From NCBI GenBank assembly GCA_000151295.1, contig GG745333.1:1249910-1313909 (forward strand): a stretch of 64,000 bases of DNA, given 5' to 3'. Position 1 is the first letter of the stretch; each line of letters begins with the position of its first letter. Below the pieces are notes generated by a model. It saw only the letters and a list, made by a program, of their open reading frames with translations, had not been told where the DNA came from and ran no database searches. A program made the position numbers and the translations under genes. This DNA is from Allomyces macrogynus ATCC 38327. Lineage: Eukaryota > Blastocladiomycota > Blastocladiomycetes > Blastocladiales > Blastocladiaceae. Positions 11,041 through 22,849 of the stretch are shown here, one piece after another.

Positions 11041-12823
11041 TCAAGTCTGCTGCTCCAACACCGCGCGCCGCAACTCCTGCAGCGGGTCCACCGGCAACTC
11101 CTTCATGACCTGCTCGAGCCGTCCCAACACCTGCGTCTTGCGCGTGAGCGCCTCGACCTGCACCCGCAACGCAGCCACTTCCGCCCTTGCGGCCTCCACC
11201 TCCTGCACCCTCGCCCGCTCGCGCTTCTCGGCCTCGACCGCGCGCTCCTTGACTTTCATCACCTCGCATCGCGCGTCCGCAACCTCGGCACGTAAATGCG
11301 CCGCTGTCTCGGCCTCGTGGTCCGCCCGATCGCGTTCCGAGGCCACATCGTCGCCCAACTTCATTTCCTTCGCCTCGGCCGCAGCCAACTTGTCGCGACT
11401 CTGCGTGAGCGCCGTGTCCCGCTGCACCGCCGCGGCTTTCAGCGCGTCCACCTCGTCCATAAGTTGACGCACCGTCTGTGCGAGTTGTTCGGCGTTGGTC
11501 GATTTCGCGGCCAGGTCCGCGGCGTGGGTTTGGTGGGCACGGGCGACGTCAGCGTCGGCCGTGGCGGCGCGCGATGCGAGTTTGGCTGCGTCCTGCATCA
11601 GGTCCCGCACTTCGGCCTCGTACCGCTTGAGTAAGTCGGCGTCGTGCGCGCGCGCCATGGTCAGGTGCCGCACTTCGGCGGTCAGTTTGGCACGGTCCGC
11701 GTCAGCGTCCTTGAGCTGCTGGTGGACCGCGGCAAGGTCGTGTAGTTGCCGGTCCTTCGTCTCGATTTGCGACTAGATCAGCACAACGCAATCAGCTCTT
11801 GGACGGGCGCCTTGTCCACCCTAAAATGCCATCCATACCTTGAGCGCCGTAATCATCGCATGCAAGTCGCCCTGAATCGCTTTGCCCTTTTCCTCGCGCG
11901 CGACCACAACCGCCAAATCCCCCGCGACCTTGGCCAACTGCGCCTGGCCCTGCGCGACCGTCTGCTGCACGGTCTCGAGCTGCTGCTTTTGCCGCGCGAG
12001 TGCTGCCGTCAGGCGCTGGATTTCATTGTCCTTAGCCTCGAGCGCGACTTCGTGATCGACCGCGATTTTGCGCGCGTCGTCGCGTAGTTGCGTGATTTCG
12101 GTTTCGAGCGACTTGATTTGCGCGGTGAGCGTCAGAATGCGCGCGTCGAGCGTGTGCGCGTCGCGGTGTGCGTCGGCGAGCGCGGATTTGGCCTGGTCCA
12201 GTTGTTCTTCGTAGGTCTAGTGGTCGGTGGAGGGCGTCAGGGACTTGCGGTGAGGGTTGGTAAGGATCAGAGAGCAGGAAACGCACATTGCGCAGCGTGA
12301 CGAGATCGGCTTCGGCCTCCTTGACGGTCGTCGTCTTGTTGTTCCTCCTGGAGTGGAAACCACCTAGTAAGTGAAGCGGGACATGACCCGTATCGGCGAC
12401 AAGGAAGACAGCCACGCACAAGAACCGCGTCTCGAGCTCGAGGAGGTAGATTTGCTGCTGCAAGCTCTTGACCTGGTCGTCGGGCGCCTTTTTACACACG
12501 CTAGACGGGGCCGACTTGGTGGTCGGTTTGGCCCTGTTGAAGTAAATTACCCATCAATTTTCGAGATATTGAGCCTCTCGCGTCCCCGGCTTGGATTAGA
12601 CATCCCAACGAGAGATCAGGTGTGCCATAAACACGATGGTCGTTCACCCACCTACCCTGCGACCTCCTTTTTAGCTTGACCAAACTTGCCGCTTGCGCCT
12701 AAAGATGACATCCATTCAGTCGGCAACTCGGAAATCGTGCAATTTGGTGTGCGGCTCGTTGTTACCGGGGAACACGGTGCCTCGAACCGGGCCGCGGTTG
12801 GGGAACCCGCCGGGATTCATCAT
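11041..12823 (-). CDS. long coiled-coil protein, 6 exons, possible ciliary/centrosomal
   Basis: Reconstructed exons are 12823-12766, 12698-12656, 12533-12420, 12347-12287, 12216-11839 and 11772-11041, with all phases closing to 461 residues. The start is a double ATG at 12823 (MMNPGGFPNRGPVRG). A short Gly/Lys/Ser-rich head leads to KSLQQQIYLLELETRFL. After that almost the whole protein is heptad-rich coiled coil (Ala, Glu, Gln, Leu, Arg), ending in VLGRLEQVMKELPVDPLQEL. No enzymatic domain is present. The head plus coil layout is reminiscent of intraflagellar-transport or basal-body proteins, but I cannot name the family, so that is only a suggestion. The first two exons (58 and 43 nt) are easily missed by ORF scans. 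Confidence 0.65.
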
Positions 12824-13176
12824 TTGGACAGCGAGATCGCGAGTGCCGATGGACGAGTGCTTGAAAAATGACTGCAGCAAGTCGAGAGGCACAGTTTGCG
12901 AGTGGGTTGGGCGCGAGCCAGGTCGGCCTCTCGGCCATCCCCGGCGTGCAGATCAAAAGCGAGGCGGAGGAGGCGTCTCGCGCCTGTCTCACGGCTATCA
13001 CGGGACCGCGTTGATCGACATGAGAAAGGTGTTCCGCTGCCCTTGACCTCGCCGGCGCCGCGCTGTGCAGGCCCCGCCGCTGCAGCTGCACGTCTCGAGC
13101 CGTTTCCGCTCGCCGTCTCCTCCCGGCTCCTCGCAACGCAACCTGCTCAAGTCATTTCGCCCCGCCTCGCAACGCC
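12824..13176. promoter_or_regulatory. divergent promoter region
   Basis: About 350 bases between the head-to-head starts of the coiled-coil gene (12823, minus) and the small hypothetical (13177, plus). No internal gene is visible; it is a C/G-rich leader. Confidence 0.35.
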
Positions 13177-13787
13177 ATGGCGCTGCACCCACCATTTGTT
13201 CGCGAAGGGCCGCCGTCGCCTTCTGCCGCGGCCAGTCGCGGTCAACCAGGTCCACCCGTCGGCGAGTTCCTTCCCGTTTCCAAGCTGCAACGCGACATGA
13301 AAGCACGCCTCGACTCCGCCAGCCGATCCGGCGCGGCAGCACCCAAGCTCATTTCACGGCCTCGTCCATTATCCGCCGCCAAGGACTATTCCGTCATGAA
13401 CGGGTTCGTGCGCGTGCAGCGCAACCAGCTACGCACTGCGGGGCGACCTCATCGGTTTGCCTCGGGATCGCTCGGCACCCTCCACGTGCGTCTGTGTTAT
13501 CGGAATCATGGTGGGGAGCACGTTGAACTGACCTAATCGTTCGCCTACCAGAAACTGCACCGACAACCGGCCACGCGACGCCAATTGGGGTGGAGAGCTT
13601 TCACCTACACGACACCGAGCGCACCATGCCGTCGCGGATCCCCACGATCGCGACGTTTCGATTCGCCCCCAGTTCCCCAGTGCCGCCAGGCGAGTACTCG
13701 CCCGCGCAACTCGGCGCGATGCTCGACCACGGCCTGGCGGGACTCGAAGCCTTTTCGCACATTCTCGATCTCGACTTGTTCAAATAA
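13177..13787 (+). CDS. small hypothetical protein, 2 exons
   Basis: Exon 1 runs from the ATG at 13177 (MALHPPFVREGPPSPSAAA) to 13485, where a GTGCGT donor follows SLGTLH. The second exon ends at the TAA 13785-13787. Its protein-like frame (MPSRIPTIATFRFAP, then YSPAQLGAMLDHGLAGLEAF, then HILDLDLFK) closes phase only if the acceptor is the AG at 13594-13595 (110-nt intron). The more pyrimidine-rich CAG at 13551 would put exon 2 out of that frame. The result is about 167 residues with a basic N-terminal half and a helical, acidic C-terminus. No family is recognised. It runs tail-to-tail with MOT1. Confidence 0.5.
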
Positions 13788-13998
13788 GACTAGTGGTTTA
13801 TTCAACCGGGAAGGCACGACCAGGAGGGGGAGAGATGGAGGGGGAAACGAACGAACACACCCAAACCGAAACAAGAGAAAAAAATGAGAACGCACACCGA
13901 CAGTATGGTTGGGTAAATCCAGCATCAACAACGAGCCAATCCAATCCAAACAAACCAAAAACGTTCAAAAACACAAACCCATCGCCACAGCTCGCCTT

Positions 13999-16900
13999 TT
14001 ACATCGACGCCAGGTACCCGTCCATGTTATACTCGTCGTCATACTGCTGCTGCGCGAGCTCATCGAGCGACTCGAGCGCGACCGCGGCCGCGGCCGCACT
14101 CGCAGGCGGCTTGGACGCTTTACTGCTCGCCTTGCCGTCCCCGCCGAGCGAAAACAAGTCGAGCACCTGGTCAGTATCCATCGTCTCGAGCGCGGCGTTC
14201 TGCTGGTTCACGACCTGGCCCGCAATATGCAGCTTGAACCGCTGCAGCCCCATAATCTTCTCCTCAAGCGTGCCGCGCGTAATCAGGCGGTAGACATTCA
14301 CGACGCGCTTCTGCCCGAGCCGGTGTGCGCGGTCCATGGCCTGCAAGTCCATCATTGGGTTCCAGTCGTGCTCGACAAAAATCACCGTGTCGGCGCCCGT
14401 CAAGTTGAGCCCAAGCCCACCGGCCGACGTGGTCAGGAGCAGGACGTCGATACTCGGATCGTCGTTGAATTTCTGCACGAGCCCGTGCCGCAGGTTGCGG
14501 TCGGTCTGCCCGTCGAGCCGCAGGTACGAGACGGTCGGCAAGTGCTTGCGGAACAGGTCGTGCTCGATCAAGTCGAGCGTCTGCCGCATCTGGCAGAAGA
14601 TGAGCACGCGGTGCGGCGCGATCGGATCGGCCGAGACCGACGCAGCCGCAGCCGCGGCCGACGGTTCTTCAGCGACGCCGATCCCGCAATCTTGCAGCAA
14701 CTGCTTGAGCGCCTGCAATTTGGGCGCCTGGTCGAGGCCGTGCAAGTGCGGGTCGGCAGCCAACTTGGCCGCGTCGGGTACCGTGTGCCCCGCGGCCGAC
14801 TGCAAGTAGAGGAGCGGGTGGTTGGCGATCCTGCGCATCGCGTGCAGCGACTGGAACACGTGCTGCCTTTGCGCGAGCTCGGCCGACTCAATCACCTGCT
14901 GGTAGAGTCGCCTCTGCAACGGCGTCAAGTCGCAGTAGTGGTCCTGGATGATCTTGGGCGGCAAATCGTGCAGCACGTCCTCCTTGAGTCGGCGCAGCAG
15001 GAACGGGAGCACCTGCCGGTGCAGCGACTCGAGTGCGGCCAACCCCGCAGCCTGCGCGGCCGACGATTTCTTGGCGTCGCGCGATGCGAGAATCGGGCGC
15101 GCGTACCGCTCGTTGAACTGGTGCTCGGTCCCCAAAAAGCCGGGCATCAAAAAGTCGAACAGCGACCACAGTTCCAGGACATTGTTCTGGATCGGCGTGC
15201 CCGACAAAATCAGCCGGTGCCGCGCCTGCACTTGCTTGACGGCCTTGGTCGTCTTGGTCTTGCCGTTGCGAATCACATGGCCTTCGTCAAGCACGCAGTA
15301 CTCGAATTGCCGGCCCGCAAACACGTCAATGTCGTTGCGCAGCGTGTCGTACGACGTGATGATGACCGAGAACGAGTCGAGCTGGTCGACGAGCTTGCGC
15401 CGTTCCGGCACGCTTCCCGCATAGCACACCGGGTTCAAGTTGGTCGTGTACCGCAGAATCTCGTGGTGCCAGTGACCCGTGAGCGTCGGCGGGCACACGA
15501 CCAACGACGTGCACTTGCGCTGCTTCCCAACCGCGTGGTGGTGGCTCGCCATGACCGTGATCGACTGCAACGTCTTGCCGAGCCCCATGTCGTCACACAA
15601 GATGCCGTGCAGCTGGTACCGGTTCAAGAACATCATCCAGTTGATGCCGTCCTGCTGGTACTTGCGCAGCTCGGCCTTGATCTCGACGGGCACGTGGTAG
15701 GGCTCGACCGTGCTCGTGCCAAGCAACTGGCCAATAAATTGCCGCTCCGATTGCCGCTGCGCGACCAGCTCTGCCGGGAAGTCCGGCGGGTCCGGAATTC
15801 CTTCCTCGAGCGGCACGAGCTGGATCAGTGCCGCAAAACTGTTGGTCACCAACCGCCGCACCGCGTCTTCGAAATCGCTCATGGCGCCCATGAGCGGCAC
15901 CACCAGGAAAATAATGTACGGCAAAATCTCGTGCCCGAGCTGCGTGACAATATGGTAGAGCGCCTCGGCGACACCCTGCCGCGCCGTGGGTGCCGTCGCG
16001 TCGCCGAGCTTCGGCAACAGGACGCGAATCACATGCAGCATGGCCCCACTCGGTACGGCGCGCGTCATGGCCGCGATTGTCTTGGCGGCCATGTGCCGGA
16101 TCACGGCGAGCGGGTGCGCAAGCAGCGGTGAGACACGCTCGAGCTGGGCGAGCAAGAAAATGTGCACGCCGGGCGTCACGTACTGCGCGAGCGTCAAGTT
16201 GACTTGCAGGGCATCGACGAGCGTCTGCGCTGCTTCGTCGGCCGTATTTGCAAGCAACTGCGCGTCGTCGGGCACGGGTAGGGCCGCGAGCTTGGTCAGG
16301 ACCGGCAACCGCGTCAGCAACTGGTCGGCAAACTCGGCGCACACGTGTCGCAAAACATGATCGGCGCCGCGGTGCATGATCACACCTGCATTCACTCCAT
16401 CCGCGGCCACGGGGATCCCGTACGCATCCACGACCTCGTCCCCAGCGGCATTGCCCGACTTCTTCCGGCGGCGATCCACATTCTCCTCGGCCTCGGCTTC
16501 GCGCTGCAAGATTGCGAGCGTCATGTTCCCCGCCGTCTCCTTGTGCATAGCCACGACCGGCGTCGTGTCCGGGTCCGAGCACAGCAGCACCACGACATTA
16601 CCGATGATCTTGACATTCACCTGCTTGCCCTCGCACTGGCGCACAAGCTTGGCAATCGCGCGCGCCGCCAGTTGCTGCAACTCGTCATTCTCCTCGGTCT
16701 TAAGCGACGCTGTGAGTGCGCGGACGATCGGGTTCAGTTTCGGCGGGAGCGCCTCGAGCGAAATCAGCGCTGCGGCCAAATTCGCGTGCACGCGGGTATC
16801 GAGCAGGGCATCAAGCGCCTCGTGATGCGCGAGCGATGCGGCGAGTCCCGCGTGTACCGCGGCCAGTTCGCGCGCGTGCGCGAGCTCGAATCTGTCGATT

Positions 16901-19900
16901 GGCGGCACTTTCCCGCCGGTCTCGCGCGTGACGGTCACGCACTCGGCGTAGAGCCGCACGAGCGACTGCGCGAGTTCTTGGTACCGCGCGTGCGCGTTCC
17001 CGTCGAGCACGAACCGTAATCGGTTGACCATTCTTTCGGGCGCGGCGGTGGTGGGACCGCGCACTGTCCGCGCCTGCAGAGCAAATTCCTGGATCGTGAT
17101 CGCGGCCATTTGCCGCTGGAACGCCCAGTCGGCGTCGAGATACTCGGTCAGTTCGACAATCACGGCGTCCGGGCCAAAGTCCGGGCGCCACGACGCGAGA
17201 CACTGTCCGAGCGCCGTGGCCGCGAGGAGGCGGCCGTGCTGCACGTCCTTGGCCGAGACGACGCTCAGATCCTGCTTGATCATGGCCGCATCGAGTCCGC
17301 CCTGGCCCTGGCCCTGGCCCTGGCTGTGCTGCTTGGATTTGCGCGCTGCCGTTGCCGGCACCGCAGCAGCGGGACTCGACATGGCCGAATCGGCAAACAG
17401 AAGCAGACTCTCATCGAGCGGCTGCCCGACGGGCGTAAACACGAGCTGGAACATGGCCTTGAACAGCGGTCCAAACAATGGCGGGATCGCGCCCTGCGGC
17501 TCGAGGTACGCGACGAGCGCCTGCCAGAGGACCATGGTCGCATCGAGCACGTTGCGCATTTCCTCGAGCAAGAAGTTCTGAAACACGTGTCGAATCAGCT
17601 CGTGCCGGATCCACCACGTCTCTTGCCGCGGCGGGACCGTGCGCTCAATCGCCATGAAACTCGTGACCGTGCGCACGGCCGCATGCCGCACGCACGACAA
17701 GGGGTGCCGGAAAAACTTGTAGAGTCGTGGCACGAGCACGGCGAGCGGCAACAAGTGCTGCGAGTTGGTACCCGGTTGCGGGATCAGCACGTCCGTGACT
17801 TGCTTGTGTTCGGCAAGCGCCGCGACCAAGTCCATGACCGACGACGACGATGCCGACAGGTCATCGCATCCGTCGAGACAGTGGCACAGGATATTAAGCA
17901 GGTGGGAGAGCTGTTCGGCGACGCGGTCGCCACGAGCTTGCCCGTGATGGGCAACAGCGTCGACGAGGCGATCGCGCGCACGTCATCGTCCGGGTGCTGC
18001 AATCCACGTAAAATCACGTCCAGGCTCGGCGGGAACAACAGGTCCGTCAAGTCGGCACGCACGGCGAGCACGTACTTGATCCCGAGAAACGACGACAATT
18101 GCATCGACCACGGGTCCGACGTGCCGCCATTCCCGCTCGCATGCGCCGCCTTCGCCCCCGGCTGCTGCGCCGTCGACTCGACCATTTGAATCAAGTGCGA
18201 GTGCACGTGCGCCACGTCGTCGGGCTGCAAGTGCTTGACGAGCGCGCCGAGCGCCTGCGCGCACGACTCGCGCACGGGCACAATCACCGTGTCGCCAAGA
18301 AAGTCGCTGAACCGATCGCGGCACAATACGCGCAGCAGGTGCGCAACGAGGTGGTGCAGGTACCGCCGGTTGAGCAGCGTGTTGTCGTGCGGGCTCACGT
18401 TGGCAAGCATGCCGGCCCACGGACCTTGGCTCTTGAGCAAGTCGCGCAGACCAATCGCGGCGCCGTGGCGCACTTCCCAGACCGCATCGCACAGGTCGTG
18501 CGCGAGCAAGTCGCACAGCGCCTGGAACGGCCATTGGTGCGCCGGGTCGCTGGCCACGGCGGAGCTCGCAGGGGCGTCGGCGCTAGCGGCAGCAGCATCC
18601 AGGTCGGTTTTCGGCTTGAAGCTGATCACGACCTTGGTCTCGTCTGCCGGTGGCGGCACAGCGGCAGCCGCCGCCGCCGCAGCGAGTGGTGGTGGTGGTG
18701 GCGGCGGTGCAACAGGCAACTGGCTCGCCGACGCCGACGCCGTGGGCGACGTGTCCACCGACTCGACCGCGTCCATGTCCATATCCATATCCGCCTCCGG
18801 GTCGGGCTTCACGATCGACTTGACCGTTCGTGCACGCTTGGCCGGTCGCGTCGGAGTCGACTGGACCCATCTCGGCGCATTGAGCACGGTCGGTGGTGGC
18901 GTGCTGCTGCTGGCCATGTCGAGCATCGACGACGACGATTTTTTCAGGACCTTGAGCTTGCGCTTGATCTTGTTCTTTTCGCGCGCGCTCAGTGCCGGAT
19001 CCTCGAGCGCGGCTTCAAGCGAGGCCACGTCGTCGCCGCCCGTGCTGTTGTTACTGCCGCCGCAGCCGTTTGCCGCGGCTGTCTTGGGCGTCGTCGGGGA
19101 CCGACCGGGCGGGTCCGATGGCGGTTGTGGCGGCGGCGGCGGCGAGCTGGACGGTAACGACGGTGCGCTGACCCAGCTGGCGCGCGCGGCGCGCTTGCCC
19201 GGTCGAGTGCTCCGTGTCGACGTGGCCGTCGCTGTCGTCGTCGTTGCTGCTGCTGCCGGTACCGGCTGGGCCGACGCTGGTGCCGTGCCATTCGCGGCCG
19301 TCGATCCCGGTTCGGGCGCAAGAATCGACGCGGTCACTAAACACCACCACGACCACGTGCGAACACCCAGATCAATGAAATGAACTTGCTTGCTTGCCTG
19401 CACTCTGATCCGCCGCCTGCATGACGTACCGTCCGCAGCCATTTCGGCCGACCCCAATCCCAATCGCGACATCAAAAACTGGCGCTGCGCGGCATGATCG
19501 GGCTCGCCTGCGGCGCGCGGCGCGTCGTGCGCGTTCCTACCGCCCGCGAGCAGGACAGGTCCGGACGCAAGCGCCGCAGCGACATTGAACCTCGGTTCGA
19601 GCACCGCCCATGTGCGCCCGTGCGCGACCGCCTGCGCGTCAAGGCACGTTCCTGCCCCCGATACCGCAGCGACATAGTCTTCAGCCGCGGGCGTGGCCGT
19701 CAAGTCGGTCCAAGTGCCGGCCGTGGTCTTGGCAATCGCCTCGAGCGTCGCGCCCGCGGCCGACCGCGTGTCCCAGTGCTTGGACCGTAGGTACGGCAAC
19801 AGACGGCGTAACAGACCGGGCAGCGGGTGGTGCCGCGCGGCAGCGGCGATCTGGGTGGCCGCCGCCTGGCGCAACGCCGCAGTCGACCCGGTGTCGAGCA

Positions 19901-19979
19901 GCTGGAAGAGCCGGTCGAGCCGCGAGGTCTTGGCGCCGCCGCCGGTCGTCGAGGGCAGCGCCGCGGCGGCGTCGGCCAT
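13999..19979 (-). CDS. MOT1: TATA-binding-protein-associated ATPase MOT1/BTAF1 (one apparent frameshift)
   Basis: A Swi2/Snf2 ATPase that strips TBP from DNA. Exon 1 is 19979-19430 and exon 2 19336-13999. The 93-nt intron between them has no stop and is a multiple of three. The N-terminal two-thirds are HEAT-like repeats (DRLFQLLDTGSTAALRQAAA, GAAIGLRDLLKSQ, PGVHIFLLAQLERVSPLL). The helicase part starts near residue 1420: motif I DDMGLGKT, DEGH box in VLDEGHVIRN, LSGTPIQNN, motif V TTSAGGLGLNLTGAD and motif VI MDRAHRLGQKR, then a typical C-terminus VLDLFSLGG. Low-complexity acidic/Pro inserts lie around 18700-19300. Near 17920-17945 the frame changes from TLLPITGKLVAT to VAEQLSHLLNILC; total length implies one missing base. 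Intact it would be about 1962 residues, normal for the family. Confidence 0.95.
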
Positions 19980-20617
19980 GGTCGCGAAGTGGGTCGGTCA
20001 GGTGCGAGTGACTTGGCTTGGTCCAATTCGAGATGGGGGTGGATTCCAAGACCGACAGATGATCAGGGATCCGGTGTGGTTGGCGGGTCGTGGTGCCGTG
20101 CGATGCTGACGCGAGGATGGCAGCGCAGGCGCGTAATGCCACGATCAGCGTCGTTCGAGGGTCTCGGAAGGGGGGGGGTTCAAGTGGGCGTCGTGGTGGC
20201 GGATCGTGTTGCGACATGGCGGCGAGGTCGCGGGGCGGCCGTCATTTATATATGGTGGTGAGCAACCAGAGGGGGAGAAGTTGAAAGATACAACTGCGAC
20301 CCTCGCCTTGCTTGATCGGCGCAACGAAAACCCGCCTGGGCCGAGTTGGCCTGCCCTTGCTGCCCTTTGCGCCCATTCTCGGTTTCTCAGCTTGCATGGC
20401 CCCGCAGAGGCAGCCAAAACTGGCCCGCCTGCCACAACCATCGCGCAAACGGGAGGCGAGCTGCACGTGGGCAAAATGCCAGGCACATCGCCACGCCCAC
20501 CCACCGCACCCACCGCGCCTTCTGGCTCTGTGCGCTCTGCGCCTGTTGTGCGCCATCTGGTTCTCCACCACAACCCCCTTCCTCAACAACCGCCAAATCC
20601 GCGGCCAGCAAGCACCC
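19980..20617. promoter_or_regulatory. divergent intergenic region, MOT1 / secreted hypothetical
   Basis: Holds both promoters. A TATA-like run (TTTATATATGG) is visible at about 20244-20254. Open frames crossing this region are Arg/Pro/His-rich and not credible as genes. Confidence 0.4.
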
Positions 20618-21432
20618 ATGGCCGCCACGACCCGCTGCAATCCGGAACCGATGCCCGTCGCTACCCGTGCGGGGCGCTCTCACGGCGCGTCGGCCGCGCA
20701 CCGCCGCCGGACCAGCTGGGTCGTACGCGCCCTGACCGTGGCGCTTGTTGCCCTGCTCGCGTCCACGACCACAACGGATGCCCTGCCCGCGGCCGCGCCT
20801 TTGGTCCGCAACGGCCGCCGTGTCGCTATTCCCGTGACGGACCCGCTCGCCGTGAACCGCTTTGATCCGCTCGAGGCGGCGGCAAGCTTGACTGTTGGTC
20901 AGTAAACCTTGGAGCCACACCAGCGTGCCTTGCATCCAAGCTGATCCCGCGCGTCCTAGACCTCTTCCCGCACGCGCTCTTCCAGGGCGACCCGCTGCAC
21001 CTGGCCGTCGACCACGTCGACACGGTGCCCGTGGCTGTCGAAACACCCATCGAACCCACCACCTCTGCCACCGTTGTCGCGACGACCGAGCAGGTCCCGC
21101 TCGGCTCCGCTGCTGCTGCTGCTGCCGCCCCCGCTGCTCCACCCTCGCCCGCACCATTCTCCGCGCCCTGTGTTACCGTCGATGCGACGCTCGTTCACAG
21201 TGCCAAGACTGCCGCCAACACCGTTGCCGTGCTGTACGAATTGCCCGGTTGTGTGCGGTCGGCACTCGTCATGGACCGCGACCAAGGCCGTGTCGTGAGT
21301 GTGGCCGGTGCGGCCGTGGCTCTCGGCGCGCCGGGCGATTACCTGAAGCTACGCAAGGGCGCCGGGCTGTCGGTGCAGAGCGTGCGGTTGTGTCCGGCGA
21401 GCCGCGCGGCCGAGTGCACGGCGACACGGTAG
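20618..21432 (+). CDS. putative secreted or membrane-anchored hypothetical protein, 2 exons
   Basis: Exons 20618-20897 and 20960-21432 (62-nt intron, GTCAGT donor, CTAG acceptor) encode 250 residues. After a basic, Ser/Arg-rich leader of about 35 residues comes a hydrophobic segment VVRALTVALVALLAS followed by TTTTDALPAAAP. This looks like a signal anchor or a long signal peptide with an Ala-rich cleavage region. The rest has two Cys-containing blocks around APCVTVDATLVHSA and LYELPGCVRSALVMDRDQG, then LGAPGDYLKLRKGAG and a C-terminal pair of Cys. An Ala/Pro linker separates them. The even number of Cys would suit disulfides in the secretory pathway. I do not recognise the family. Confidence 0.6.
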
Positions 21433-21779
21433 TGACTCCATCGCTTGCAGTGCCGCAGCGATGGAAGGGTGGTAGCGAACGATGGTGTACAGGCTCTTTG
21501 AATTCGTTTCGATTGTGGCGGCGGCTCGTCTCAGCGCCATTTGTAAATTTCTCTCTTCTTCATGCTCCGCGCATCGCAACTCTGTGGTTTCTTTCAATCA
21601 AGAATCGACTGGTTTTCTTTCACGAATCGAACGCGTCCCTCCAACGGGACGTTCCTCCGCCCCTCCCATCCTCGGGCAGATATATCTACAAGCGAGTAAA
21701 CGCGTCCCTCTCCTCGCTCCTCCAGGCCCCCCAAAACGGGCCCCCGGCGTCGCGTCCTCACAGCGCCTTGCAATATTTC
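21433..21779. other. convergent intergenic region
   Basis: 3' ends of the secreted hypothetical (plus) and the mitochondrial hypothetical (minus) face each other here. T-rich patches around 21550-21620 could carry polyadenylation signals. Nothing else is seen. Confidence 0.35.
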
Positions 21780-22435
21780 TCACTGTGTGCCATCCAAGCA
21801 CAGCACCAAGACATCCGCATCCGGCGCATCCGACTGCCGCGGACACGCCGCGTCGTGCGTGTGTTCCGTGGCACACGCGAGCCGCGCACCGCCACTGCTC
21901 AGTACCGATCCGGCCGACGCTGAGACCCCGTGCCCGAGATCCCGGACGAGGAACCTGCGCCGGTGCGCAAACGCGTACCGCAGTGGGTCTGACCCGACCG
22001 ACGCGGCGGTGCGCGAGTCGAGTAAGTGCGCGAGGTCTTCGCCGAGAACAATAGTCGTGCCGGCGGTTGGGTCGACGACGAGGACGCGTTTGGCCTAGGT
22101 TGGGAGGGGTGTCAGCAGTCGGTCCATGATCCGGCTGGCCCAAGCCAATCGAAACGCACCTTGAGCTGGTCGTGCAAGACCGTACGCAGCGTGTCGAGGT
22201 CCATCGGCGCGCCTACCGCGTGTGAGGCAGTGCCGGTACGGTCGAACGGAGCCGTCGCGGGGCCACGCGTCGGTCCCGCTTCTGGGGTGGGACGCGCCGC
22301 AGGAATGGTGCGTGTTGCTGCTGCCGTCGCGAGACCGGCCATGGCGGTGCGCGATGCCACGGCGAAGGCGCCGCCCGCTGCAGGCAGGTGCGTGCGCGCG
22401 ATTGCGACCGTCGAGTTGAAGAGCCGAGGAAGCAT
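21780..22435 (-). CDS. hypothetical protein with mitochondrial-type presequence, 2 exons
   Basis: Exons 22435-22160 and 22094-21780 (65-nt intron with GTGCGT donor and CCTAG acceptor) join in phase 0 to 196 residues. The N-terminus MLPRLFNSTVAIARTHLPAA has the Arg/Ala/Leu/Ser pattern of a mitochondrial targeting sequence and is followed by an Ala/Pro/Thr-rich stretch. The folded part spans the splice: MDLDTLRTVLHDQLK then AKRVLVVDPTAGTTIVLGED, LRYAFAHRRRFLVRDLG, a Cys pair in ACATEHTHDAACP, and a C-terminus VLVLCLDGTQ. No named domain is recognised. Confidence in the gene is good because both exons show natural composition and close in phase. Confidence 0.6.
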
Positions 22436-22849
22436 TCTTGGTTGGTTGATAATTGATCGAACTGGACTGGAATGGATTGTTCGTTGGCGTGAAAGCAGGC
22501 ATGGCGCGGCAGGTTTATATGCCCGTGGACGCCGCGGCAGGAGGCGGAACCGGAGCGCGTCGCGTTCACGTCGTCATCTCGGTCGTGCCGGCGCGCGGAG
22601 GCGAACGGCGAGGTTGCTCGAAGACAGTCGCAGCACCAAGCAGGAGACAGATGCGTCGCGTCGCGGTCATGCGACTTTGCGCTCAGCCTTGCTCAAGCTG
22701 ACTTGGACGAGGACGCCATGTCAACCAGAAAAATGTGCAAAATTCACACCCAGACCCCACGATTCAAACCCCCTCTCCACGGCCGCGTCGTCGTGAAGAA
22801 ATAAATAAACGAAAGAGAGAAGAAGATAAAAAATTTCGAGGCCGTCTGT
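22436..22849. other. intergenic region
   Basis: Lies between the start of the mitochondrial hypothetical (22435) and the stop of the nuclease gene (22850), both on the minus strand. An A-rich patch at 22795-22840, just past the nuclease stop, fits a 3' untranslated region. No gene is seen. Confidence 0.35.

Noticed and set aside
13909..16131. 740-codon plus-strand ORF antisense to MOT1
   Set aside because: Its Arg/Val/His-heavy translation has no domain, and the opposite strand encodes clear Snf2 ATPase motifs. It is a shadow typical of GC-rich coding DNA.
17290..17325. CCCTGG tandem repeat inside MOT1
   Set aside because: It encodes an in-frame Gly-Gln run within a known variable linker, a simple coding microsatellite rather than a separate element.
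22750..22790. GGTTTGAATC on the minus strand, a possible tRNA T-loop
   Set aside because: The flanking T-stem bases do not pair and no acceptor stem is present.
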